Assembly (NCBI GenBank): GCA_025800395.1
Contig: JAOXRU010000017.1
Location: forward strand, 1-64,000
Direction of reading: 5' to 3'
From: Flavobacteriaceae bacterium
Lineage (GTDB): Bacteria > Bacteroidota > Bacteroidia > Flavobacteriales > Flavobacteriaceae
DNA length: 64,000 nucleotides
The position numbers were made by a program, and so were the translations under genes. The notes below the pieces were generated by a model. It was not told the origin of the DNA, did not search any database, and worked only from the letters and a program-made list of their open reading frames with translations. Of the stretch, positions 54,710 to 62,898 are shown piece by piece. The first letter of the stretch is position 1. Each line of letters starts with the position of its first letter.

Positions 54710-55999
54710 ATGACCTCAACAACAAATAAAGTAGCCATCATTGGTCTTGGCTACGTAGGCTTGCCATTGGCTAGATTGTTTGCCACCAAATTCCCAGTAA
54801 TAGGTTTTGATATTAATAAAGGGCGTGTAGAAGAATTGCGCTCTGGAGTAGATAGCACCCTAGAAGTAGAAGACCATGTGCTACAAGCAGTATTGGTAAA
54901 AGATACCAATATGGAAAAAGGCTTGTATTGTACCGATCAACTTGAGGATATTGCAGATTGCAATATCTATGTGGTTACTGTACCTACCCCTGTAGATAGT
55001 ACCAATCGCCCAATACTTACTCCTTTGTACAAAGCTAGTGAGACAGTAGGTCGGGTTTTGAAAAAAGGAGATATCGTAGTATACGAGTCTACTGTATACC
55101 CTGGAGTTACAGAAGAAGAATGTGTTCCAGTATTAGAAAGGGTGAGTGGACTTCAGTTCAATAAAGATTTTTATGTGGGCTACTCTCCAGAACGTATCAA
55201 TCCTGGAGATAAAGAACATACCGTGGAGAAGATACTGAAAGTCACTTCGGGTTCGACACCAGAAATTGGAAAAATAGTAGACGATCTATATGCTTCGGTA
55301 ATTGAAGCTGGAACACATTTGGCTCCTACAATCAAAGTAGCGGAGGCAGCTAAAGTGATAGAAAACTCCCAAAGAGATATTAATATTGCATTTGTAAATG
55401 AATTGGCCAAAATCTTCAACTTGATGGAAATTGATACCCATGATGTATTGAATGCGGCTGCTACCAAATGGAACTTTTTGCCATTTAAACCAGGTTTGGT
55501 TGGAGGGCATTGTATAGGTGTAGATCCTTATTATTTGGCACAGAGAGCTCAAGAGTTTGGATACCATCCAGAAATCATCCTGGCCGGGCGTAGAATGAAC
55601 GATGGTATGGGAAAATATGTAGCCAGCGAGGTAATTAAACTCATGGTGCAAAACGATATTAAAATAAAGGGATCCAAAATATTATTTTTAGGAATTACTT
55701 TTAAAGAAAATTGTCCTGATGTACGCAATACCAAAGCGATTGATGTAATTCGCGATTTGAAAGAATACGGTACCGAGGTCACCGTTTACGATCCATGGGC
55801 TTCGGTAGAAGAAGTAAAAGAAGAATATGGTATTGATATGGTAAAAAAAGTACCAAATCAAACCTACGATGCCGTTGTATTGGCAGTTTCCCATAAAGAA
55901 TATTTAGAACTCAATATCGATCAGTTTATGAATGATCATGGTATTATTTATGATGTGAAAGGGTTTTTAACGTCCGATAAAATAAGTGGGAGACTGTAA
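54710..55999 (+). CDS. Nucleotide-sugar dehydrogenase (WbpO/TviB-like, UDP-HexNAc 6-dehydrogenase)
   Basis: A 429-residue NAD-dependent dehydrogenase that oxidises C6 of a UDP-sugar to the carboxylate. 'VAIIGLGYVGLPLARLFA' is the Rossmann motif, 'VPTPVDSTNRPILTPL' and 'ESTVYPGVTEEECVPVLE' follow, and 'GGHCIGVDPYYL' carries the catalytic Cys268. The overall wording is closer to the WbpO/TviB type, acting on UDP-GlcNAc or UDP-GalNAc, than to UDP-glucose dehydrogenase. With the neighbouring epimerase, the expected product is UDP-GalNAcA. The flippase gene starts 3 bases after the stop. The product is the likely acidic building block of this polysaccharide and the potential acceptor for ATP-grasp amidation. 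Confidence 0.88.
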   Translation: MTSTTNKVAIIGLGYVGLPLARLFATKFPVIGFDINKGRVEELRSGVDSTLEVEDHVLQAVLVKDTNMEKGLYCTDQLEDIADCNIYVVTVPTPVDSTNRPILTPLYKASETVGRVLKKGDIVVYESTVYPGVTEEECVPVLERVSGLQFNKDFYVGYSPERINPGDKEHTVEKILKVTSGSTPEIGKIVDDLYASVIEAGTHLAPTIKVAEAAKVIENSQRDINIAFVNELAKIFNLMEIDTHDVLNAAATKWNFLPFKPGLVGGHCIGVDPYYLAQRAQEFGYHPEIILAGRRMNDGMGKYVASEVIKLMVQNDIKIKGSKILFLGITFKENCPDVRNTKAIDVIRDLKEYGTEVTVYDPWASVEEVKEEYGIDMVKKVPNQTYDAVVLAVSHKEYLELNIDQFMNDHGIIYDVKGFLTSDKISGRL

Positions 56000-56002
56000 T
56001 AG

Positions 56003-57325
56003 ATGTGGCATAAACTCAAGCAATATTTAAAGAATCCTTTAATTGTCAACTTACTCATTGTTGGAGGTATCACTTTAGGAGTGAAGATCTTGGGCATGTT
56101 TAAGGAGATGCAAGTGGGGAGTAGCTTTGGTATGGGCCAATTTTTGGATACCTATGCTTTGGCGGTTCTTATACCTACTTTTATCGAATCGGTTTTTATT
56201 GGGGCAATTCGAAATATTTTTATTCCCAATTATATTGAAGAATTGCGAAACAAAGGCAATATCAAAGGTTTTCAATCTTTGGTCTTGCTCATTATAGTTG
56301 GAATTTGTTTGTTTTTTATTGGTATATTGTTTTTTAGTAGCCAGTATTTTTTACCGAGTATTTTTCCAGATCACGAATTGGCGTTTTATGCACTGATACA
56401 TAAGCAACTATTGGTGCTTCTACCATGTATATTGCTTTGGGGCTTAGACAGCTATTTGAGTGCGCTTTTGGAAATAAAGCAAAAATTCTTGTTCTCTAGT
56501 GTGAGCGCTGCATATATTGCTATAGTCACCCTTTTGTGTCTCTATTTCTTTAGAGATGTTATGGGAGACTATGTATTGGTTGGAAGTATGCTTATTGGTA
56601 CCTTTTTTAGTTTTATCCATCTGCTTAGCGGTAACTTATATTGGAAACTTTTGCATTTTGGACCAATTAAACTCAACAACAATATGCGAGTGATGCTGCA
56701 ACAGTTGCCTGCCAAAACGATCTCTGGTTTGCTAACTGCGGTCAATCCTGTGGTAGATCAGTTTTTTGCGTCTTCTTTGGTGGCAGGTTCGGTTATCGCA
56801 TTGAGCTATGGTGAAAAAATACCTGCCTTTATGATTTCGATAGCCATGATTGCTCTGGGTAAGGTACTATTGCCGCATTTCTCAGAATTGGTAACTGAAA
56901 ATATTCATAAAGCCTATCGCGAATTGTTTCGTATTCTCAAAATAACCTTTTTGTTGTCCATGGTATTGGTTGTTGGTTTGGTATTATTGTCCGAACCCAT
57001 TATTCAACTATTGTTTGAAAGAAATGAATTTACCACAGAAGATACCGCTATAGTGAGTAAAATACAGATGCTGTTGCTTTTGCATGTGCCATTTTTCTTA
57101 CTTACTCGTATTTTGGTTAACTTCTTGACTAGTATAAATAAAAACAGTTTTATGGCTTGGGCAGCATTTATCACCGTGTTCACCAACTTTATACTCAATT
57201 ATCTTCTAATCGATAGTATGCAAGTTTACGGTTTGGCTTTGAGTACTAGTTTGGTATTGATTCTCAATAGTCTTTTGTTTTTGTGGTATACGTATGATGC
57301 ATATAAAAAATTGAAACCAGCATGA
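56003..57325 (+). CDS. MurJ/MviN-like lipid-linked oligosaccharide flippase (Wzx role)
   Basis: A 440-residue protein with about 12 to 14 hydrophobic segments. 'LGVKILGMFKEMQVGSSFGMG' near the N-terminus and 'NPVVDQFFASSL' in the middle are of the MVIN/MurJ type in the MOP superfamily. In polysaccharide loci such proteins do the job of Wzx, flipping undecaprenyl-linked repeat units to the periplasm. It follows the dehydrogenase by 3 bases and overlaps the next glycosyltransferase by 4 bases (ATGA). The presence of a Wzy-like protein two genes on supports a Wzx/Wzy pathway. The role as Wzx instead of MurJ is inferred from context. Confidence 0.8.
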   Translation: MWHKLKQYLKNPLIVNLLIVGGITLGVKILGMFKEMQVGSSFGMGQFLDTYALAVLIPTFIESVFIGAIRNIFIPNYIEELRNKGNIKGFQSLVLLIIVGICLFFIGILFFSSQYFLPSIFPDHELAFYALIHKQLLVLLPCILLWGLDSYLSALLEIKQKFLFSSVSAAYIAIVTLLCLYFFRDVMGDYVLVGSMLIGTFFSFIHLLSGNLYWKLLHFGPIKLNNNMRVMLQQLPAKTISGLLTAVNPVVDQFFASSLVAGSVIALSYGEKIPAFMISIAMIALGKVLLPHFSELVTENIHKAYRELFRILKITFLLSMVLVVGLVLLSEPIIQLLFERNEFTTEDTAIVSKIQMLLLLHVPFFLLTRILVNFLTSINKNSFMAWAAFITVFTNFILNYLLIDSMQVYGLALSTSLVLILNSLLFLWYTYDAYKKLKPA

Positions 57326-58401
57326 AAATAGATTTTATCATCAATAGTTTAGATGCTGGTGGGGCAGAAAGGGTGCTTAGCTTGGTAGCGGATGAGTTGG
57401 CCAATAGAGAGCACCAGATACGCGTGATTACTCTCAACAACGAATTAGCAGATGCTTATGTTTTCGACAATAATGTAGAACGAATACGTTTGCAAATCAA
57501 TAGGGTTAGGAACCATAGTCTCAACAATGGTTACAATCTGTATAGATTTTATAAAGAGAGATCGAATCGCCCCGATGTTGCGGTTGCGTTTATCTCCGAA
57601 ACTGCATTTTTGGCAACCATTGCTGTAAAGCTGTTGCGGTCTATCCCATTAGTGGTATCCGAACACACCAATTTTGGGAATGGTAGCTGGTTTCGGAAAA
57701 ATATTATTCGAAAACGGATTTACAAATGGGTAGATAGGGTGTTGGTTTTGACGCATTTCGACAAAAACTTATATCAGAAGAATAACATAGCTACAGAGGT
57801 AATGTACAACCCATGTTCTTTTGCTAAGAACCAGAATACGACTACAAGAGAAAAAGTATTATTGGGTGTTGGAAACCTCAATAAATACCATATCAAAGGC
57901 TATGACAATCTTATTCGTACTGCAGCGCCTGTTTTGCGAAACCATCAAGATTGGAAAATTCGATTGATAGGGAAAAAAGATGCAGCCAGTCAGGAAGTGC
58001 TAGTAGACTTGGCAAAAAAAATGAGCATAGAGAAACAAATAGAACTATATGGTTTTAGCTCAGAAGTAGCCAAACTCATGCGAGAGGCTGAGGTTTTTGT
58101 TCTATCTTCTCGCACCGAAGGATTGCCTATGGTATTATTGGAGGCGCTTTCGCAAGGCACAGCTTGTATAGCTTTTGATTGCCGTACTGGACCTTCGGAG
58201 ATAATTGAAAATGGGAAAAATGGCATCTTGGTCCCCGATCAGGATATGGATGCTATGCAAAACGCCATAGAACGTATGATAACCGATGATGATTTGCGTC
58301 ATAAATACCAGGTGTTGGCACCAAATTCTATTGCGAAATTTGAACTAGAAAAGGTAACAGACCACTGGGAAAGAGTATTAAACCAAGTAATCGAAAAATA
58401 G
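57322..58401 (+). CDS. GT4 family glycosyltransferase A
   Basis: A 359-residue GT-B fold enzyme. 'DAGGAERVLSLVADEL' at the N-terminus is the GT4 acceptor-side signature, and 'EGLPMVLLEALSQGTACIAFD' holds the E-x7-E motif that binds the sugar nucleotide. It presumably adds one sugar to the growing lipid-linked repeat unit on the cytosolic side. Translation is coupled to the flippase gene, and the polymerase gene starts 3 bases after its stop. Donor and linkage cannot be predicted. Confidence 0.9.
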   Translation: MKIDFIINSLDAGGAERVLSLVADELANREHQIRVITLNNELADAYVFDNNVERIRLQINRVRNHSLNNGYNLYRFYKERSNRPDVAVAFISETAFLATIAVKLLRSIPLVVSEHTNFGNGSWFRKNIIRKRIYKWVDRVLVLTHFDKNLYQKNNIATEVMYNPCSFAKNQNTTTREKVLLGVGNLNKYHIKGYDNLIRTAAPVLRNHQDWKIRLIGKKDAASQEVLVDLAKKMSIEKQIELYGFSSEVAKLMREAEVFVLSSRTEGLPMVLLEALSQGTACIAFDCRTGPSEIIENGKNGILVPDQDMDAMQNAIERMITDDDLRHKYQVLAPNSIAKFELEKVTDHWERVLNQVIEK

Positions 58402-58403
58402 AC

Positions 58404-59657
58404 ATGCAGTTGAATAGAATCATAGGGCTTTGTTTTATTTTTCCATTTGTATTTAGTGCATGTGGTTTGCAAGGTTGGTTGATCCTGTTTTTGGGGCTAA
58501 GCATGGCACAATTGATTACTTATATGACTTTGGTAACTCCTATATTGGGAACCATTTTATTGTTTACTTTTAAAGAGAATAAAGCTTTTTCTCCATTGGC
58601 TAGAAATTGGATATTGTTTTATCTGGTTTACTATATACTAGCGGTGATAGCTAGTTTTTATCATATGTGGCCTATCAATTTTATGTCCTCCTTTTTCTCT
58701 GTCGTTTATGCGCTTACATTTATGGTGTTTTTTCGCTTTGAAGAGTTCCAAAAACTCTTTGCCAATACGGCAATGATTTCTTTTACTATAGCCAATGTTA
58801 CACTAATCATTTTTCAGATCTACCAAATAGATTATGATACCGTCAATCTTCAAGACGATATAGAACATGGTGTAGAAAGAGCCCAAGGAGTGTATGGTGA
58901 TGCCAACAACGCAGCTTTGGTTTGTATTTTGGGCTTTGTGTTTTTATATATGAAGTTTATTCCAAAAAACATTTGGCAAAAAACACTAAAATTGACCTTA
59001 TTGATCGTAAGCTTTTATGCGCTTTTACTCACATTGTCAACTACAGGATTGTTAGCATTTATTTTGGTGTTTGCGTTGCTCAACTACAAATGGTTTACCA
59101 AAAATCGTTTGTTGTTGATGCTCATAATGGCTCCAATAGTATATACTTTGCTCTTGCAGATAGAAATTTTGACAGCGCATCTCGATCTGTCGGTGCACCA
59201 ACAACACAAAATTCGAAATTTGGTGAATTTGCTGAGTTTCAATATGCAAGAAGTGGATTTTTCGGGTAGAAGCGAATTGGTTGAAAATCTAATGGTTTAC
59301 CTAAGGGAAAATCCATTTTTTGGAAGAGGTTTAGATTTTGGATTAAAAGCCAGAGTGCACAATACCTTTTTATATATATGGGCCGATGCAGGTATATTAG
59401 CTTTGATCGTATTTGTAAGTATGCTGCTGATTTATTTCAAAAATATATTGTTTGCCAGTATGTCGGTAAAAATCTTTTCGGCAAGTATTATGGTGCCTTT
59501 GGTAATTTTTATGGCTAGTTTGCAGACCATAATAAACCAACCTTATTTGATGCCAGTTTTTATATATGTAGCCTATATATTGACAGAAGATAAAAATAGA
59601 GTTTTTAAAACCCCTAATGTTCAGAGTTTTTCCTATGAGAAAAAAAATAAAAAATAG
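58404..59657 (+). CDS. O-antigen polymerase/ligase-like membrane protein (Wzy role)
   Basis: A 417-residue protein with about ten to eleven hydrophobic segments and one larger periplasmic loop before the last three, which holds 'FSGRSELVENLMVYLRENPFFGRG'. This is the O-antigen ligase/Wzy-C pattern (R near the loop start and a following 'HNTFLYIWADAG'). In this position, next to a flippase, it most likely polymerises repeat units. A ligase (WaaL-like) is the alternative. The start of the first ATP-grasp gene lies within its last 23 bases. Confidence 0.82.
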   Translation: MQLNRIIGLCFIFPFVFSACGLQGWLILFLGLSMAQLITYMTLVTPILGTILLFTFKENKAFSPLARNWILFYLVYYILAVIASFYHMWPINFMSSFFSVVYALTFMVFFRFEEFQKLFANTAMISFTIANVTLIIFQIYQIDYDTVNLQDDIEHGVERAQGVYGDANNAALVCILGFVFLYMKFIPKNIWQKTLKLTLLIVSFYALLLTLSTTGLLAFILVFALLNYKWFTKNRLLLMLIMAPIVYTLLLQIEILTAHLDLSVHQQHKIRNLVNLLSFNMQEVDFSGRSELVENLMVYLRENPFFGRGLDFGLKARVHNTFLYIWADAGILALIVFVSMLLIYFKNILFASMSVKIFSASIMVPLVIFMASLQTIINQPYLMPVFIYVAYILTEDKNRVFKTPNVQSFSYEKKNKK

Positions 59658-60573
59658 CATATTTGAGAATACTTTTTTGTTCAATTTGGCTTTGCCTCTG
59701 GCACATTTGTATTATTTTTTCTTGTTGAAGAAATACCTGCCTGCCAAATGGTTTTTGAAATCTAAATTTTCGCAAGTAATGGGGCATGCCCCCAACTTTG
59801 ATTCTCCAATAACGATTAATGAAAAATTAAATTGGCTCAAATTAAATAGCACTTCCACCAAAGATGGTCGATTTGCCGACAAATACAGGGTGCGAAGCTT
59901 TATTAAAGAGTTGTGGGGTGAGGAGTATTTGATTCCTCTTTTGTACGAAACAAAGAATGCAGCAGATATCCAACCTAAAAACTTACCAGATATCCCCTTT
60001 ATTATCAAAACCAACCATGATAGTTCTGGTGGTATAATTGTAATGGACAAAACGGATCCTACCATTAGCTGGACGATGATTCGAAATACGCTGCGTTGGA
60101 ATATGGCTTTTAATTATTATTGGAATGGAAGAGAGGTGCAATACAAAGAAGTAAAACCTCACATCGTAGTGGAACAATTGCTGTTCAATGAAAATGGAGA
60201 TATTCCAGAGGATTATAAATTGCATTATTTCAATGGCAAACTAGCAATAGTTCAGGTAGATACGGGTCGTATGAAAGATCACAAAAGAAATCTATATGAT
60301 AGCCAATGGAATCCCATAGAGTGTTCTTGGGAATATCCTGTGGGGGACTGGGAGAGTAGGCCAGAGCTTTTTGAAAATATGCGTATGTTGGGAGAAACTA
60401 TTGCCAAGGATTTTTCATATATACGAGTAGATTTTTACAATATAGGAGATAAACTCTATTTTGGAGAAATTACCTTTCATGCTGGTGGTGGTTTAGGACG
60501 TTTTTACCCTGCTAGTTTTGATGCCAAATTTGGTGAGATGTTGGTCTTGCCGATACAGAAAAAAGTTAGTTAA
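59635..60573 (+). CDS. TupA-like ATP-grasp protein 1
   Basis: A protein of 312 residues from the ATG at 59635. The track begins 6 codons earlier, but aligning with the paralogue at 60875 shows both begin 'M-x-K-x-x-K' and reach 'LP' at residue 21, so the later Met fits. 'LPDIPFIIKTNHDSSGG' is the ATP-binding core, and 'VEQLLFNENGDIPEDYKLHYFNGK' with 'RVDFYNIGDKLYFGEITF' gives the metal-binding acidic part, as in the ATPgrasp_TupA family. TupA of Bacillus is linked to teichuronopeptide synthesis. ATP-grasp enzymes join carboxylates to amines via acyl phosphate, so amidation of uronic acids is plausible here. Confidence 0.8.
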   Translation: MRKKIKNSIFENTFLFNLALPLAHLYYFFLLKKYLPAKWFLKSKFSQVMGHAPNFDSPITINEKLNWLKLNSTSTKDGRFADKYRVRSFIKELWGEEYLIPLLYETKNAADIQPKNLPDIPFIIKTNHDSSGGIIVMDKTDPTISWTMIRNTLRWNMAFNYYWNGREVQYKEVKPHIVVEQLLFNENGDIPEDYKLHYFNGKLAIVQVDTGRMKDHKRNLYDSQWNPIECSWEYPVGDWESRPELFENMRMLGETIAKDFSYIRVDFYNIGDKLYFGEITFHAGGGLGRFYPASFDAKFGEMLVLPIQKKVS

Positions 60574-60584
60574 GTATTATTTAA

Positions 60585-60875
60585 ATGCAGCAATATTATA
60601 AATTTATTCAACCTAATTTTGAGTCGTGTGTTTCACAACAAAGGCATAGTTGCTTGTCTTCCTTGTGGCTTGCATATAGTGCCTTTATTTATTATTGTTT
60701 TTATAAGTTGTCATTTGCTGTAATAAATAAGTCGCATGTATCGATTATTATTCCCTTACCTATGGAATGCATTTCTTGGGCTCCAAGCAAGAAATTAAAA
60801 AGAGCAACAGCCATACCAGGTAATAGAAGACTTTGGAATGGATTACAATTTATAACCACAAAAAATAACTTCTGA
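60585..60875 (+). CDS. Short ORF between the two ATP-grasp genes, possible gene remnant
   Basis: A 96-codon ORF that fits exactly between its neighbours: it starts 11 bases after the first ATP-grasp gene and its TGA overlaps the ATG of the second (TGATG). I do not recognise the product. The first 60 residues include a short hydrophobic, Cys/Tyr-rich stretch ('FIYYCFYKLSFAVI'), the rest is basic. The spacing favours real translation or a former gene, while the composition looks little like a normal protein. It might be a decayed enzyme left from a longer gene. No family can be named. Confidence 0.3.
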   Translation: MQQYYKFIQPNFESCVSQQRHSCLSSLWLAYSAFIYYCFYKLSFAVINKSHVSIIIPLPMECISWAPSKKLKRATAIPGNRRLWNGLQFITTKNNF

Positions 60876-61819
60876 TGGAGAAAGATTTGAAGTACTATTT
60901 GTTTTCTCAACCCATTTTGTTCCGATTGTTTTTGCCAATGGCAAAAGTGTATTATTATTTTTTACTAAAAAAATGGATGTCCCCAAAAGAGTATTTGTTA
61001 GAGCGATATGAGAAATGGATGAAACGTTCCCCCAATTGGGAAAACCCCGAACGATGGAGCGATAAGCTTTACTGGCTAAAACTATATCATACCAAACCCG
61101 AATTTGGAATGTATGCCGATAAGTTTAGGGTGCGCGATTTTATCGCGGAAAAATGGGGAGAAGAACATCTTATTCCACTATTGTATGAAACAGATGAGCC
61201 CGACAATATTCGACCAGAGAATTTACCAGATATACCCTTCATTATAAAAACCAACCATGATAGTTCGGGCGGTATTATTGTTCGAGACAAATATGATAAA
61301 GAACACAATTGGACGGCCATTCGAAATACTTTGCGTTTCAATATGGCATTTAATTATTATTGGAATGGTAGAGAAGCACAATATAGGGATATCAAACCTC
61401 ATATCATTGTTGAAAAACTATTGTTGGATGAGCAAGGAAATATCCCAATGGATTATAAATTGCATTTTTTCAACGGAAAACTAGCTATAACACAGGTCAT
61501 CCGGAGAAAAGGGGAAGATTTCACCATTACATTCTACACAAAAGAATGGGAGAAAGTACCTTGTAAAATGGTATTCGAACAAGATATATTTACCCCAGAA
61601 CCAAAAAACTTTAAGAAAATGATAGCCCTCGGGGAGAAAGTTGCCAAGGGTTTCCCCAATCTCAGAGTTGATTTTTATGATGTAGGAGGTAAGCTTTATT
61701 TTGGGGAACTCACGTTTCATATTGGTGGGGGTAACATTCGATTTGAACCCGATGCCTATGATTTCGAATTTGGAAAGATGTTGGAATTACCAAAAAAAGA
61801 AAATCTACAACCCGTTTAA
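60875..61819 (+). CDS. TupA-like ATP-grasp protein 2
   Basis: A 314-residue paralogue of the protein at 59635, similar along its full length. Matching blocks include 'LPDIPFIIKTNHDSSGG', 'NTLRFNMAFNYYWNGRE', 'MDYKLHFFNGK' and 'RVDFYDVGGKLYFGELTFH'. Differences are concentrated in the middle third after residue 205, where the acceptor or amine might be chosen. The start overlaps the stop of the 96-codon ORF by one base. Two such enzymes side by side suggest two substrates, perhaps two amino acids or two uronic acid positions. Substrates are inferred, not shown. Confidence 0.8.
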   Translation: MEKDLKYYLFSQPILFRLFLPMAKVYYYFLLKKWMSPKEYLLERYEKWMKRSPNWENPERWSDKLYWLKLYHTKPEFGMYADKFRVRDFIAEKWGEEHLIPLLYETDEPDNIRPENLPDIPFIIKTNHDSSGGIIVRDKYDKEHNWTAIRNTLRFNMAFNYYWNGREAQYRDIKPHIIVEKLLLDEQGNIPMDYKLHFFNGKLAITQVIRRKGEDFTITFYTKEWEKVPCKMVFEQDIFTPEPKNFKKMIALGEKVAKGFPNLRVDFYDVGGKLYFGELTFHIGGGNIRFEPDAYDFEFGKMLELPKKENLQPV

Positions 61820-61827
61820 TAAAATTT

Positions 61828-62886
61828 ATGAAGTCAAAAATAGTATTTGTTTTACCATCATTGGAAGCAGGTGGGGCCGAAAGGGTTTTGAGCTTTTTGG
61901 CAAAGCGTATCGATAGAACACGTTTTGAGCCCATCATGTTGGTTATCGGTAGTTCCAACAAAGTGGCCTATGATACAGGAGACGCCAAAGTGTGTTTTCT
62001 CAACAAATCGCGTTTGCTTTTTGCGATTCCAGCTTTTTTTGGCTTTTTGAGGAGAGAAAAACCCAAAGTAGTATTTAGTTCTATTGGACATCTCAATACT
62101 GCTGCAGGGCTCCTTTCCTTTTATTTTAGAAACACCAAATTTATTATACGAGAAGCTAGTGTAATTAGTAGCATAAGTCAATTTGGATCTAAGAGCTTTT
62201 TGTATGACAAACTTTCTAGTTTGGCTTTCAAAAAAGCCGATAGTATTGTTTGTCAGTCAAAAGATATGGAAATTGATTTCAAGAAATTATATTCGGTTTC
62301 AAACGATAAGGTACATGTGATTGGTAATCCGGTTACCATAGAAAGGCTTGCACGAACTCGCGCTCCAAAAACGGAGCAATTGCGTTTGATTACTATAGGT
62401 CGATTGAGCGCAGAAAAAGGCCATGAGCGGATTCTGAATAGCTTGTCCCAATTGGAAAGAGATTATCATTATACGATTATAGGCAGTGGAGATAAGGAAG
62501 CAGAAATAAAAAGCCATGTGAAAAGTTTAGGAATGACTTCTAAAGTAAGTTTTGTTTCCTATACCGACGATGTGGTTTCTTATCTTATTCAAAACGACTG
62601 GTTTTTGCAGGGTTCCTATGTAGAAGGATTCCCAAATGCCGTTTTGGAAAGCTGTGCTGTGGGAACACCTGTTTTGGCCTTTCCTGCACCAGGAGGAACG
62701 AAAGAAATCATAGAACAAGGTGTAAACGGATTTATCTTGGCCGACGAAAAAGCTTATGTGAAAAAACTGCAAAACCTGCCCAATCTCAATCCGGATATGG
62801 TTATCGAAAGTGTATACCAACGTTATGATAGTAAGGTGATTTTAGAAATATACGAAAAATTGCTATTGAATACTATAAATCAGTAA
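61828..62886 (+). CDS. GT4 family glycosyltransferase B
   Basis: A 352-residue GT-B enzyme. 'LPSLEAGGAERVLSFLAKRI' at the N-terminus, 'TIGRLSAEKGHERILNSLS' at the start of the donor domain and 'EGFPNAVLESCAVGTPVLAFPAPGG' with the E-x7-E motif mark it as GT4. It starts 8 bases after ATP-grasp 2 and ends 12 bases before the next glycosyltransferase gene, in the same transcript. Donor and linkage unknown. Confidence 0.9.
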   Translation: MKSKIVFVLPSLEAGGAERVLSFLAKRIDRTRFEPIMLVIGSSNKVAYDTGDAKVCFLNKSRLLFAIPAFFGFLRREKPKVVFSSIGHLNTAAGLLSFYFRNTKFIIREASVISSISQFGSKSFLYDKLSSLAFKKADSIVCQSKDMEIDFKKLYSVSNDKVHVIGNPVTIERLARTRAPKTEQLRLITIGRLSAEKGHERILNSLSQLERDYHYTIIGSGDKEAEIKSHVKSLGMTSKVSFVSYTDDVVSYLIQNDWFLQGSYVEGFPNAVLESCAVGTPVLAFPAPGGTKEIIEQGVNGFILADEKAYVKKLQNLPNLNPDMVIESVYQRYDSKVILEIYEKLLLNTINQ

Positions 62887-62898
62887 CCTAATCATACC

